DNA of 64,000 nt from Oscillospiraceae bacterium (GTDB lineage Bacteria; Bacillota; Clostridia; Oscillospirales; CAG-272): positions 1-64,000 of the forward strand of contig SVTR01000013.1 of the NCBI GenBank assembly GCA_015063685.1. Reading direction: 5' to 3'. Under the pieces are notes generated by a model that saw nothing but the letters and a program-made list of their open reading frames with translations, had not been told where the DNA came from and did not search any database. The number at the start of each line of letters is the position of its first letter. The stretch's first letter is position 1. Position numbers and translations under genes: made by a program. Positions 1-10,400 of this stretch are shown here, piece after piece.

Positions 1-297
1 CACGGCAACCTCTTCACCTGGGAGGGTAAGATCAACCTCCTCAACGAGAAGTACATGAAGGATCCCCGCCCCATCGGCCTGACCTGCGACTGCCCCACCT
101 GCCGCAACTACTCCCGCTCCTACATCCGCCACCTCATCAAGGCCAAGGAGTCCCTGGGTATGCGCCTGGCGGTCACCCATAACCTGTACTTCTACAACAA
201 TCTCACCCGCAAGATCCGCGAGGCCCTGGAGGGCGGCTACTTCGAGAGCTTCTACCAGAAGTACCGCTTAATTTTGGGTGAGCGCTGTCCCGATTAA
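1..297 (+). CDS. tgt: Queuine/preQ1 tRNA-guanine transglycosylase, C-terminal fragment
   Basis: The reading frame is open from base 1, so the 5' part lies outside the window; 98 codons remain. It shows the end of the TIM barrel of bacterial TGT with the zinc site C-D-C-x-x-C followed by the usual R-x-Y-x-R-x-Y-I-R-H-L stretch and a downstream T-H-N-L-Y-F motif carrying the histidine zinc ligand. TGT exchanges the anticodon guanine of Asn, Asp, His and Tyr tRNAs for preQ1, the first tRNA-bound step of queuosine synthesis. The last step (queG) is encoded at 10672-11541 on the other strand, so the pathway appears complete at its end. Identification is secure; only the length is unknown. Confidence 0.93.
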   Translation, partial: HGNLFTWEGKINLLNEKYMKDPRPIGLTCDCPTCRNYSRSYIRHLIKAKESLGMRLAVTHNLYFYNNLTRKIREALEGGYFESFYQKYRLILGERCPD

Positions 298-304
298 AAT
301 ATGG

Positions 305-399
305 AGATACAAAGATACTAGATACGCGCCGAGCAAGCTCGGCCGATACAAGATAAGGCTGCGGCCGGTACAGTATCTCGTATCTTGTATCTTGTATCT
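305..399. repeat. Imperfect inverted repeat built from GATAC units
   Basis: Bases 305-326 (reading agatacaaagatac...) are the near-perfect reverse complement of 379-399 (...gtatcttgtatct). Between them sits a small perfect hairpin GCCGAG-CAAG-CTCGGC at 328-343 and another gatacaaga unit near 345. The unit tatcttg is also tandem within the right arm. The structure separates tgt from the glycosidase gene. It could act as a transcription barrier or be a degenerate insertion; it has no U-tract, so it is not a standard terminator. Confidence 0.6.
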
Positions 400-447
400 G
401 ACCCGTGCTTGGAGCTTAATAATTTCAATAGAATGCGAGGACGAACC

Positions 448-2634
448 ATGAGCTACCGTCTGCAAAACCAACACAGTACCCTTACTTACCACGACGGCAC
501 CCTCATTTTCACCGATAAGAGAACAGGCAAGACCCTGACCCTCGGTGGCGGTGATGAGTTCGTCCTTTATCTTTGCGACAAAGAAGGACAGACCACCGTC
601 CTGCGGGACAGTGACTGTCGACTCATCGAGACCCAATATACAGAAGGAGTCCATCTGTCCTTTCTTTTTATTAAGGACGATGTAACCGTCAAAGTTAGCT
701 ATCAGGCGCAAAATACGGTGTTTGATAAGATCATCACGGTGCATATGGAAAATGGCGAAGGCATCACCCTTCGTCGTATCACCGTAGAAAACCGCCGCGC
801 TTTTGCCCCCGTGACACGGGGCGGGGAAGGACAGCCCATTTTTATCGGCAACGGTAATACTGCCCACCTTTTCTGCGGCACAGAGTTCCCCGTAGCGAAT
901 AATCTATATGATGGATCCACCCTCTCCTGTACCCAAGCTCCTTACGCCGAGTTGGTTGAAGCCTTCAACTCCATCTCCATGGTCTATGGACTTGATACCT
1001 GCGGTGATCTTGCCTCCACGTTCCTTTCCTACATACGCGGAAAGCTGTGTGGTGACGGAAATCCCCTCCGTATCTATTGTGATTGGGGGCTTCACGACGA
1101 TCTTACCCCCGGTGAGCCTACCATGTCCGCCGCGTTGACCCTCGAAAATATCCCGCGTGTAGCCGAATTGAACCGAAAGAGCGGTGTGAGCTTTGATTAC
1201 TACCTCATGGACGCCTTCTGGTTTGAGAAGGGAAAGCCCTACACCGAGTTCGACTCCGTTGCCTTCCCCGAGGGGATGGACAAAATCAAGGCCGCGCTGG
1301 ACGAGACCGGCCTCAAGTTAGGGCTTTGGTTTGACATCAACGGCATCCACACGAGGCTAGCTGAGCGTCCTGAACTTGCGCAGTACAACGCTGAACTGGG
1401 TAACGGTGCCCTTTGTCTCTCTTGTGACCAGTTTGCAGAGCTCATCTGTCGCGGCATGGAAAAACAGATCCGTGAACTGGACGTGCAGCTTATCAAGCTG
1501 GACTTCGGTTATTTTGAGTGTAAAAATCCCCAACATAATCATTCTACAGATTTTACAGAATCCAAGGAAAAGGCGGTAAAGAATTTTATCTATATGATGA
1601 ATCATTTACGCACCCTTCAGCCTGACCTGAAGATTCTCGCTTATAATGGCTGGATGACCGAACTTGGCTGGATGAACACTCCTGACCCTGATCGCAGAGG
1701 CTTTGCAATCTCTCCCTATTGGTGTGAACACGTGGATTACATCTATTGCGGTGATCCTCGTCCCTCGGAGTTCCCGTCAGAAAATGCCGCAGACTCGCTT
1801 GTTTGGTATACAGACGGAATGATAAAGCTCTTCTCAGACGCCCTCGTGCCCCCGGAAGCCATTGACGATGATGGCGCTATGATGGGGCATACAGCCACTA
1901 TCTACCGTCTGGGCAAGTCTCACTTCCGCCAAAGCATTCTGATGGATCTGATGCGGGGTGGACATAAGCTCATGATTTACGGCGATCTGCGGGATTTGGA
2001 TGATAGTGATCATGCCTATCTCAGTTTGGTGAATGCCCTTTTCGAGCGTGCTATGGCAGGGCAGTATACTACCCATATCGTGGGTAATGCCGCTCGCGGT
2101 GAAATTTACGGCTATGACACCGGAAATGAAATTGAGGGACTGTGCGTAGTGGTCAACCCCACGTCTCATGACGTAACCTATAACCTCTCCTCCCCCCGCT
2201 GGCAAAGCGGCGTGATGATCACCTCTGTAATCATAGACGGCGAACCTGTGCTCCCTGTATGGCAGGAGACAGGGAATTCGGCTGTTGTCAGGGTATCCGC
2301 CCACGGCTATACGCTGATCGAGTGGAAGCTGACCCCTATCCCCAAAGGCGCGGATACGGTCACGCTGCTCCCCGGAGATAAAATAATCCTTGTCACAGAA
2401 GGAAAACACGCATTAGAACTTTCCTTCCGCATCGGCGGAAATCCTCTCAAGACCGTGACGGGGCTGCCTCCGCAGTTTACCGTCACTTCTGAGGGAAAAG
2501 AATTGCCAACCTCTCTCACAAGCACCGTATGGGCAGGCATATCCTGGGCTCACTTTGCTTTGCCAGATCATCCCACTGTCACTCTAACCAATGGAAGTGA
2601 TCTCACCTTTACTGTCAAATACCAATTGAAATAA
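448..2634 (+). CDS. Clan GH-D glycoside hydrolase (alpha-galactosidase-like)
   Basis: A 728-residue protein when started at the ATG preceded by GCGAGG; an upstream in-frame ATG at 385 has no ribosome binding site. The middle contains a TIM-barrel signature of GH27/GH36-type enzymes: Y-Y-L-M-D-A-F-W-F near residue 250, then F-P-E-G-M-D-K-I and G-L-K-L-G-L-W-F, and I-K-L-D-F-G near 350 where D352 is the likely nucleophile; D436 in C-G-D-P-R-P is a candidate acid/base. No signal peptide is visible, so it probably acts on imported oligosaccharides. Length fits GH36. Substrate is inferred only. The following HAD and MazG-like genes are close and co-oriented, suggesting one transcript. Confidence 0.72.
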   Translation: MSYRLQNQHSTLTYHDGTLIFTDKRTGKTLTLGGGDEFVLYLCDKEGQTTVLRDSDCRLIETQYTEGVHLSFLFIKDDVTVKVSYQAQNTVFDKIITVHMENGEGITLRRITVENRRAFAPVTRGGEGQPIFIGNGNTAHLFCGTEFPVANNLYDGSTLSCTQAPYAELVEAFNSISMVYGLDTCGDLASTFLSYIRGKLCGDGNPLRIYCDWGLHDDLTPGEPTMSAALTLENIPRVAELNRKSGVSFDYYLMDAFWFEKGKPYTEFDSVAFPEGMDKIKAALDETGLKLGLWFDINGIHTRLAERPELAQYNAELGNGALCLSCDQFAELICRGMEKQIRELDVQLIKLDFGYFECKNPQHNHSTDFTESKEKAVKNFIYMMNHLRTLQPDLKILAYNGWMTELGWMNTPDPDRRGFAISPYWCEHVDYIYCGDPRPSEFPSENAADSLVWYTDGMIKLFSDALVPPEAIDDDGAMMGHTATIYRLGKSHFRQSILMDLMRGGHKLMIYGDLRDLDDSDHAYLSLVNALFERAMAGQYTTHIVGNAARGEIYGYDTGNEIEGLCVVVNPTSHDVTYNLSSPRWQSGVMITSVIIDGEPVLPVWQETGNSAVVRVSAHGYTLIEWKLTPIPKGADTVTLLPGDKIILVTEGKHALELSFRIGGNPLKTVTGLPPQFTVTSEGKELPTSLTSTVWAGISWAHFALPDHPTVTLTNGSDLTFTVKYQLK

Positions 2635-2644
2635 GGGAATTACA

Positions 2645-3307
2645 ATGATAAATACCGCAGTAAAAGCCGTGATCTTCGATAAGGACGGCACTCTCCACGA
2701 CACAGAAAAGGTCTTCCTTCGCGCTTGGAAAGCCGCAGCTGAAGATTGTGGAGGAATTTCGGACATTGAGGACACAGTCCGCGACTGTACAGGCATCAAT
2801 CTTCAAGATACCGCCGTTTATTGGGCAAAAAAATACCCTCATATTTCCTTTGAGGCTTTCCTCGCATACCGAAGTCTTCATTTCAATGAGATCATACGGG
2901 CCGGCGTGCCTGTCAAGCCGGGCGCCTACGAGCTCCTCGAATATTTAAAAATGAATGACTACAAGATTGGTATGGCTACCTCAACCCCTATGGCCGTTGT
3001 CAAAGACCATATGGAACGTACCGATATGATCAAATATTTTGATGCTATTATCACAGGCGACATGGTGACCCACGGCAAGCCCGCTCCGGATATCTACCTG
3101 ATGGCCGCAGAGCAACTGGGTGTTGATCCTACCGAATGTATCGGCGTGGAGGATTCCATGAACGGTGTCAAAGCTATCTGTGCCGCAGGGATGCGCGCCG
3201 TTATGATCCCTGATATGATCAAACCTACAAATGAAATAGAGAAGATTCTGTGGAGAAAATGCAATGAATTAGGTAACATAGTTGAGATTTTGGAGGAAAT
3301 GCGATGA
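2645..3307 (+). CDS. HAD-superfamily hydrolase, beta-phosphoglucomutase-like
   Basis: 220 residues. Motif I is F-D-K-D-G-T (D12 and D14), the cap region is helical, motif II falls in M-A-T-S-T-P, and motifs III/IV in K-P-A-P-D-I-Y...G-V-E-D-S-M-N-G-V-K-A. This is the beta-PGM/phosphatase subfamily with a C1 cap. It begins 10 bases after the glycosidase stop and its own stop overlaps the next start (ATGA at 3304-3307), so the three genes are probably co-translated. A sugar-phosphate substrate is plausible from context but unproven; many such proteins are general phosphatases. Confidence 0.85.
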   Translation: MINTAVKAVIFDKDGTLHDTEKVFLRAWKAAAEDCGGISDIEDTVRDCTGINLQDTAVYWAKKYPHISFEAFLAYRSLHFNEIIRAGVPVKPGAYELLEYLKMNDYKIGMATSTPMAVVKDHMERTDMIKYFDAIITGDMVTHGKPAPDIYLMAAEQLGVDPTECIGVEDSMNGVKAICAAGMRAVMIPDMIKPTNEIEKILWRKCNELGNIVEILEEMR

Positions 3308-3633
3308 AAGTCAGAATTGACATTTTAGAGGATTATTTAAATGAGCGATATAGCGGTCGGGTAAACGAACAGTCTCTTTTTATGAAGTTGGTGGAAGAAA
3401 TGGGCGAGGCAGCTGAAGTGCTTAATATGCGTGCAGGACGAAAAGATGCCATTTCTGAAGATTTACATTTGGAATTGGGAAAGGAATTGGCAGATATAAT
3501 TCATTATGCTGTCGCGATTGCCGCTGTCAATCAAATTGATCTGAATAAAATTATGCTTGAAAAGGATAAAAAAGCATCAGAAAAATACCACCATGATGTT
3601 AATTTAGAAATGTTTATTCAAAACCACCAATAA
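3304..3633 (+). CDS. MazG-like nucleotide pyrophosphohydrolase
   Basis: A 109-residue all-helical protein with the paired metal-binding helices of the MazG/dUTPase-2 fold: K-L-V-E-E-M-G-E-A-A-E around residues 27-38 and G-K-E-L-A-D-I-I-H-Y near 60. It starts inside the stop of the HAD gene (ATGA). Members hydrolyse (d)NTPs to NMP and pyrophosphate as house cleaning; the exact substrate cannot be read from sequence. Base composition is more AT-rich than the glycosidase upstream. A strong hairpin terminator follows. Confidence 0.78.
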   Translation: MKVRIDILEDYLNERYSGRVNEQSLFMKLVEEMGEAAEVLNMRAGRKDAISEDLHLELGKELADIIHYAVAIAAVNQIDLNKIMLEKDKKASEKYHHDVNLEMFIQNHQ

Positions 3634-3657
3634 TCTTGAATGTGTAAAGAAATAGAA

Positions 3658-3700
3658 ATCCGCCGGCGATAGTCATGGACTACCGCCGGCGGATATTTTT
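3658..3700 (+). terminator. Rho-independent terminator, possibly bidirectional
   Basis: 17-bp stem 3658-3674 / 3678-3694 (atccgccggcgatagtc and its complement with one G-T pair), 3-base loop, then ATTTTT. The opposite side is also T-rich when read on the minus strand, so it may also end the addA transcript that converges from the right. Confidence 0.85.
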
Positions 3701-3719
3701 ATTAAATGATTTTTATATG

Positions 3720-6700
3720 TCAGTCGAGGCTGATCTCCACAGCCTCACCCAATGCCAGAGCGAAGATGTACACCTTATCAGGTCTTTTTCCATACATCTC
3801 CTCCATGGCAGCCGCGTATTGCTTGAGCTGGGACAAATGCTTATCTCTTAGATGCTCCACCAGCAGATCACGGCTTTCCCGTTCCTCGCGGGTGACGTGA
3901 TCCGTTTTGTAATCACAGATTTCCAGGCATCCGTCGGGGTACTCGCAAATGAGATCGATAGAACCACGGACGTATAACGTTCTATCCCCTAAGGCATCGG
4001 CAAGCTCTGCATGAGAGGTCAGGTCGCGGAGAGGAATAAATCGTTGGAATTTCAGCTCTCTTGCCATATGAGAAGCGGTAAAAGCACGCTTAGCAAAATC
4101 ACTTTCAAAGAAAGTGAGCAGTTGTGCGCGATCAAGAATGTCAGCTACTCTTTCGGTGATAAACCCTTCCTCCCGAAGGTGGGCAATTTCTTCTTCTATG
4201 CCGAAATCTTTGACACGTTGCCAGTTGCAATACTGTAGGAACATATGCGCCGCTGTGCCTTTTTCTGCGGCTGTGGGACGGGTATTTTCCTTGAGCAAGA
4301 GCTCAAATTCATCCGGAGCATCACTTTTAGCCATAAGACGCAGAGAACGTTTGATATTTTCCAGGCTCTGTACGTCAAAGGACGTCACACCTCGTTCTGA
4401 CATGGGGAGCTTATCCTCATCACATACAGGTAGGTCGGAGGAGAAAAAAACACATTCGTCAAGAAGCATATCGGTCATGCGGGAGGCAGGTACCTTGTTG
4501 GGAACAGACCGAAGCATTTCCTCCAAAGGGGAAAGGGAAGCACGAAGTGCCTGGAGTCCTCCATAATACTCAACAAGCTGTTGGTCGTCAGTATTTTGTT
4601 GAACGATATTGCTTGCATCATATTTTTCATCACGGCTGATGCTACTCTCGGGGATCTCTTGGATCTCGCAGAAAGGAAGAATCTCGGGATGCGCCGCAAG
4701 ACCGGCCTTGATCCATTCCATATAGGTGCCCGAGGTCAGAGCGCCAAATCGGTCACCGCTATTGAAGGGAACACGGGTATCGCTGGCAAAACCGACCATA
4801 TACAGATATTCTCGGGCTCTGGTCATGGCCACATACAGGATCCGCATTTCCTCTTCCTTTTCCTGGTTAAACCGGATCTGTGCTGCGATTTTTCTGAGCC
4901 CGTTGTCATATTTTCTGTGGTCACGACGATTATAAAATTTCATGGAAACGCCGGAGTTCTTTTCAAAGACAAGATCCAGAGAAGCCAATTTGTTTTTCTT
5001 AATATTTCCGCAACGAACCACGAAGCAAACAGGGAATTCCAGGCCCTTGGAGCCATGGATCGTCATGATAGAGACTGCGCCGCCTGCCTTGGTATTGCCA
5101 TTGTTTATCGTGACCTTTTTTTCATTGAGCATGATACTTTCGAAATGCTTCAGAAAAGTATATAGTCCTACAAAAGGAGCCACGCGGCAGGTGCGAGCGC
5201 TTTCATACAAAAAAGTAAAGGCCTGTGTTTGACGGCAAGCCACCCATTCATCGCCGCGAAGCAAATGTAACAAACGCTCAGCTGTCAGCGTGGTGCTGAG
5301 ATGGCGGTATTTTTCAAGCCACGCAACGAATGATGATAGCTTTTGTCGCAAGGCGGGATTGGGTGTATCAACGGTCAGATAAGCTTCTACGGCGCCGTAC
5401 AAGGACGAGCTTGGGGGAGACGCATGGCGCAAGATGATAAGCTCTTCCAAGGACAATCCGGGAAAATCTGCCCTCAACAGCTCAGACAGAGACAGGTCGT
5501 TGTCAGGATTGTTGATCACGCGCAACAGATTAACAAGATAGATCATATCCGCACCATGCAAAAGATCCTGGGCGGCCTGCTCTTTCTCCATATCTTCACA
5601 GCCGGTGGGAATCCCCATAGCCGAAAGAGCGGCAGTATACGTCGGCATATTCAATGTATCACGAATCAGGATAGCGATATCCTTAGGCTGGATGATACTG
5701 CCGTCTGCCAGCTTGACACGGCGTCTCAGCAAATCCGCGATCTGGTTGGCAACCAGTACAGCTTCAGCTTCACATCCGCTGAAATCTCCTTTGGGTTGAT
5801 TTCGAGGTGTGGATGACAGCATGGAGATCTGAACCTTGGGTGCTATATAGCCCTCGGGACATTTCTTGGAGAAACCGAGATCATCCTGCGGTAGATAGCC
5901 AATGGTATCCGGGCAAGCACTGAAAATATGACTGCAGATACCGTTGGTTACTCGAATCACAGACTCATCGCAGCGGAAGTTATCTGACATGAAGATACTG
6001 TTGCCGCAAGCAGATTCTCCTTCGGAAAGTGGAGGCAAGCTTTGACGGTATCCCGCAAAAACCGTGGGATCTGCGCCTCGGAAGCCGTAAATGCTCTGCT
6101 TGATATCCCCTACCATGAAGCGATGATTTCCACCAATAAGACGGAAAATGGTATCTTGAAGCTCGTCAACATCCTGGTACTCGTCGATATAAACCTCGTC
6201 ATAGTTGTTCAGATACGACTCTGCCAGCGGGGTAGGTGTGCCGTCGGGATTTTGCAGCATGGCCAAAAGACGACGGCGGTTATCCGAAAAATCGCAGATC
6301 CCGCGCCGTTTTTTCTCCTCGGTCAGACGCTGATCAAAGGTGTTCAGAAGATCATAGAGCACAAAGCACACCTCTGCCATGTGTCGCTGATCATCGGCCA
6401 ATACTTCAGCAGAACTACCGTAAAGCTCATGTCTGAAACCATCCAAATCATCATTCAATTTTTGCCGTTGTTTTTTCAGTATCGTGTAATCCTTCGCAGG
6501 ATTCATGCATCTAGAAAAATCTTTAACAACAAAGCCATGAATCAGAAGTCGAACGCGCTCATAACATCCTTCCTGAAGCAAAGATTCAAGGCGCTTGAAA
6601 AATTCTGTCTCTTCATAGAGGCTCTCGAAATAAGCCTTGGTAGCCGCCGGATCATCTTCGATCCATAAAAGTGTCTGCTCAAAAAAGGACAGGGCTGATT

Positions 6701-7424
6701 TACAGAAGGTTTCCGTCCATTGACGCAGGAGTTTGCCGTGATCGGAGGAAAAAAAGTCTTCCTCGGCAGAAATCAATAACTTTTCAGCCTGGATGCGGAT
6801 CCTTTCAATTCCCTCGGGAAAGTCAAGAAGATCGTTATAAAGCTTATTCAGAAGCGAAAACAGGTTTTCGTCACTCTTAAAAGTGGATAAGCTGTCACAA
6901 AGATCAGCAAAGGGATTCTGTTCCAGGATTGTAAACAGTTTTTCAGTGTCGTCTGTAACAGGCTCTTGATGATATTTCTCATAGAACTCATCAATGATCT
7001 CATTCATGAGTCGTTCTCTTAGGGGAAGCATTTCTGCGTTGTCAGCAATGCGGAAGGAGGCGGGCATACCGGATGCCGCAAAGTTTTCTTTTACAGGCTG
7101 ATAGCAGAAAGCGTCAATGGTGCTGATATGGGCGCTTCCAAGGTGAATCAGTTGGTTTTGGAGATGCCTGTTTCCGGGATCAGCGGCGATAGCTTCGGAT
7201 AAAGCCTTGGAAATACGTTGCTTCAGTTCGGCTGCTGCCGCTTTGGTAAAAGTAACGATCAGCATTTTGGAAAGGTCGGCGGGGTGTTCCGGATTTGTAA
7301 TCTTTCTGATGATACGCTCCGTCAGGGTTGCCGTTTTACCGGAACCGGCCGCAGCGGAGATCAATAATGTCCGCCCGTGGGTATTCATAGCAGAAAGTTG
7401 GGCTTTTGTCCAATCTCTTGACAT
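3720..7424 (-). CDS. addA: ATP-dependent helicase/nuclease subunit A
   Basis: 1234 residues, the normal AddA length. Walker A is A-A-A-G-S-G-K-T at residues 24-31; UvrD-type helicase motifs follow: Y-I-D-E-Y-Q-D-V-D (about 411), Q-S-I-Y-G-F-R-G-A-D, G-S-K-G-L-E-F-P and V-A-M-T-R-A-R-E. The C-terminal RecB-type nuclease has G-S-I-D-L-I ending in C-D-Y-K-T near 1170. AddAB processes double-strand ends and responds to Chi in Gram-positive recombination. The start is set by AAAGGAGATAAAAT before the ATG. It lies 20 bases behind addB and ends an operon that begins with ppiC. Confidence 0.97.
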   Translation of the reverse strand: MSRDWTKAQLSAMNTHGRTLLISAAAGSGKTATLTERIIRKITNPEHPADLSKMLIVTFTKAAAAELKQRISKALSEAIAADPGNRHLQNQLIHLGSAHISTIDAFCYQPVKENFAASGMPASFRIADNAEMLPLRERLMNEIIDEFYEKYHQEPVTDDTEKLFTILEQNPFADLCDSLSTFKSDENLFSLLNKLYNDLLDFPEGIERIRIQAEKLLISAEEDFFSSDHGKLLRQWTETFCKSALSFFEQTLLWIEDDPAATKAYFESLYEETEFFKRLESLLQEGCYERVRLLIHGFVVKDFSRCMNPAKDYTILKKQRQKLNDDLDGFRHELYGSSAEVLADDQRHMAEVCFVLYDLLNTFDQRLTEEKKRRGICDFSDNRRRLLAMLQNPDGTPTPLAESYLNNYDEVYIDEYQDVDELQDTIFRLIGGNHRFMVGDIKQSIYGFRGADPTVFAGYRQSLPPLSEGESACGNSIFMSDNFRCDESVIRVTNGICSHIFSACPDTIGYLPQDDLGFSKKCPEGYIAPKVQISMLSSTPRNQPKGDFSGCEAEAVLVANQIADLLRRRVKLADGSIIQPKDIAILIRDTLNMPTYTAALSAMGIPTGCEDMEKEQAAQDLLHGADMIYLVNLLRVINNPDNDLSLSELLRADFPGLSLEELIILRHASPPSSSLYGAVEAYLTVDTPNPALRQKLSSFVAWLEKYRHLSTTLTAERLLHLLRGDEWVACRQTQAFTFLYESARTCRVAPFVGLYTFLKHFESIMLNEKKVTINNGNTKAGGAVSIMTIHGSKGLEFPVCFVVRCGNIKKNKLASLDLVFEKNSGVSMKFYNRRDHRKYDNGLRKIAAQIRFNQEKEEEMRILYVAMTRAREYLYMVGFASDTRVPFNSGDRFGALTSGTYMEWIKAGLAAHPEILPFCEIQEIPESSISRDEKYDASNIVQQNTDDQQLVEYYGGLQALRASLSPLEEMLRSVPNKVPASRMTDMLLDECVFFSSDLPVCDEDKLPMSERGVTSFDVQSLENIKRSLRLMAKSDAPDEFELLLKENTRPTAAEKGTAAHMFLQYCNWQRVKDFGIEEEIAHLREEGFITERVADILDRAQLLTFFESDFAKRAFTASHMARELKFQRFIPLRDLTSHAELADALGDRTLYVRGSIDLICEYPDGCLEICDYKTDHVTREERESRDLLVEHLRDKHLSQLKQYAAAMEEMYGKRPDKVYIFALALGEAVEISLD

Positions 7425-7444
7425 ATTTTATCTCCTTTCAGCCA

Positions 7445-10400
7445 TCAGTAATGGGGTTTCTCTATGAAAATAGGACAAGACAGCCGCATATTGCAATATT
7501 GACAGGCATCTGCGGAAGCCGTGCGATGAGCAATACCGCCATACATGTTAGAAGCTTGGGTATGAATGGTATCCATCAGTAAAGATTGCAAGGATTCCAA
7601 GCGTTCCTGGGAGCATAGCGCATTGCCGGACCACGAGCCGTCCTTTTTCATTTTGATACCTTCCGGAAGATATTTAAGATCAAAATCGTGGTTAGCCGCA
7701 TGAATAATGTCGCGGTCTTCAACCAAAATGCCGGATCTGTGTGCCGAAATATCGCCGGTATCGGAATCCTCCGTAGGATAGAGATACATTGCTTGTGCGG
7801 GCAGGACACTTTCGGGAATTCTCCCGTTTTCATCAGCAAACAGGTGTCTGTTTTCATCTAAGCACAGAGTAAACAGATAGAGAAGAAGCTGAACGTCCAT
7901 ATCCTCTGTCATGGTCTTTTCCGACAACTCATGTTTGGATGATTTATAGTCAACGACACGGATGTATGCGGTTTTGCCATCTTCGGTTCTGTAAATATCT
8001 ACTCTGTCAATGACACCACCCATCTTGAGCAGGACGGAGCGGCCTTTTTCAATACCGACCGGCAAGTCACCGCTACTTGTATCATCTCGCAGGGTAAAGG
8101 TCATGGGGAGAGGGTCATCAGGCGTATAGCCATGGGTATCCCATTCAAAGCCTATTGGCGTAAAACTTCCGTGGGACAATTCTTGAACAATATCTCTGAG
8201 CAGAGTCAAAGCGATCGATCGAAGTCGCTCAAACGTATGCAGAAAACGACCTTGATGACAGATATCGGTTGAGTGATTAATGGATCGGACGTAAGCATCG
8301 ATCACTTTATCAGCCGTTTCTATAAGCTCTGTTTCACTGACGGGACGCAATTTTCCATCCTCATCCATGGCGTGTCTCAGGAAGGTCTCCAAAACGTGGT
8401 GCAAGAAAAGACCCGAGGTAAGATAATCCACTTGGGCGCTCATCTGTTCTCTCAATTTCAGAATATACGAGCCATAATAACTGTAAGGACAGTAGGCATA
8501 CCGCTGGAGCTTGCTTCGGGAGAGCCACATTTCCTCCCCGAAAAGCGCATAGGCACGAGGGGGGGACAACTGATCTTCTGTTGGTGGGACATATGAAGAA
8601 GACAGAGACTTATTAAGCAAGGATGCGCTGAAGGGTAAAATTTTGATATAGGGGAAAAGATAACCGACCCGGGTAAAGGCGGCAGACGGTGACAACTCTT
8701 TACCGTCTGTCCCGGCGAGACTGTGAGACAGATACAGATACTCCGTTGGCTTGGTCATAGCTCTGTAAACGTACAGAAGCTCTTCCGAAGTCATCATTTC
8801 GGCACGGGAGGAGAATTCAATCCCCCTTTCATAAAGCAAGGCCTTATCCTGCTCGGAAAATAAACCGTGATCGGTGACCGCTCTGGGGAATTCTCCCTCG
8901 CAAAGTCCTAAGAGAAGGGAAGCCTTGATATGATCCACGCGGAGTGTATCAGCGTTACCAATCATCACGCAATCGTGACGTGCAGGAACAGAACCAATAT
9001 CCGTTTCCGCATAAATGAGGGATAGAGCACTTGAAAGCTCATCTGCGGACATGGGAAGATGATAATTGGAGCGAATCGAAGAAACAGAGGCCAACGTAGA
9101 GAGCGCCTCGTTAATGAAGGACCAAAGGCGCACGGTTTCACCGGCCTCCCGAACAAGGCCAAGCTCCAAATAAGTGGTGCCTTGATCGGAAAGCTGCTTC
9201 TTGACCGACAGGTCACACAGATATTCGTATAATGCTTTGCATTGATCAGTCACAGATTCCGCTGCCTTCAGCTTTGCTTCCAAAGCCATTAAGGGAATCA
9301 TGACTTGATCCTTGACACGGTTGGCAGAAGAAAGAATGGCCTTTCCTCGAGCAGACCAATCGGTTTTATAGCCATCGGGATTCATACTCCACAGGGGATC
9401 AGTCAAACGGTTACCGGTCAGATGCCAGGTTTCGGTGTATTCCTCAAAATAATCAAGGTCTCTGAGATCAATACCGCAAAGTCCCGTTTTACACAGGGAC
9501 ATCACGTCCCCAATCTGATAATGACGTCCAATACATTTTAGTGCCAGCAACAGGAGACGTGCCGCGGGCTTGGTATTGAGGTCAGTCTTTTCAGAGAGAA
9601 AGAAGGGGATGTGGTACTGCTCCAGAGCCACGTCCAATATGCCCTTCCATTGGTTCATGTCACGAACTACCACCGCCATTTCTCCAAAGCCGATCCCCTC
9701 TTGAGAAAGCGCCAAAATATGAAGCGCAGTAGCTTCAGCCTCTTCATAGGGATTTGGAGCAGTAAACAAGCGAAGATTACGAGGAATATCAGAATTTTGA
9801 GGATAGGGAGAGGCAGAAAAATCCCAAAGCGCACTTTCCAGGAGTGAGATCTCCGAAAGGGAAGCGTCTTTCGTCAATTTTTGAACGCACCGTTCCGACC
9901 CGATGGTCGAAGACAGGGCATTCAATTTGCGATAGGTGTCCTTCAGGCTATCGAATTGGGGCTCATGACTCAAGGGATCATCCAACCCCAAAGTGACAGT
10001 CACACGATCAGCCTGGCCGATCATGAGCGCGAGAACGTTATATTCCTGGGCGGTAAAGCTAGTGAAAGAATCCAGATAGACCTCTGCACCGTCAAAAATG
10101 CGATGCTTTCTGCTCTTTTCGGCGGCTCTTTGGAGACGGTCGGAAGGATCCTGACCGCAAAGCTCCGCCGTCAACTGCTGATAAGATGCCATAATCATGG
10201 CAATATCGCATAGCTTGGCTTTCAAGGGAGAATCACTTTGCAAGCTATCCGCGGCATCCTCCAGCGCTTGGGATGTAATGCCGTTTGCAGAAAGCTCCTT
10301 GAAGGTATCCAGCATCTTACGGGTAAGAGAAACGTCACCCGATGGCACAGAATCGTATGCCGAGAACATTCCGGAAAGTTCCCTGAGATTTTGCCACATG

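Noticed and set aside
385..447. Longer N-terminus of the GH-D glycosidase
   Set aside because: The upstream ATG lies within the GATAC repeat and lacks a ribosome binding site, while the ATG at 448 has GCGAGG in place.
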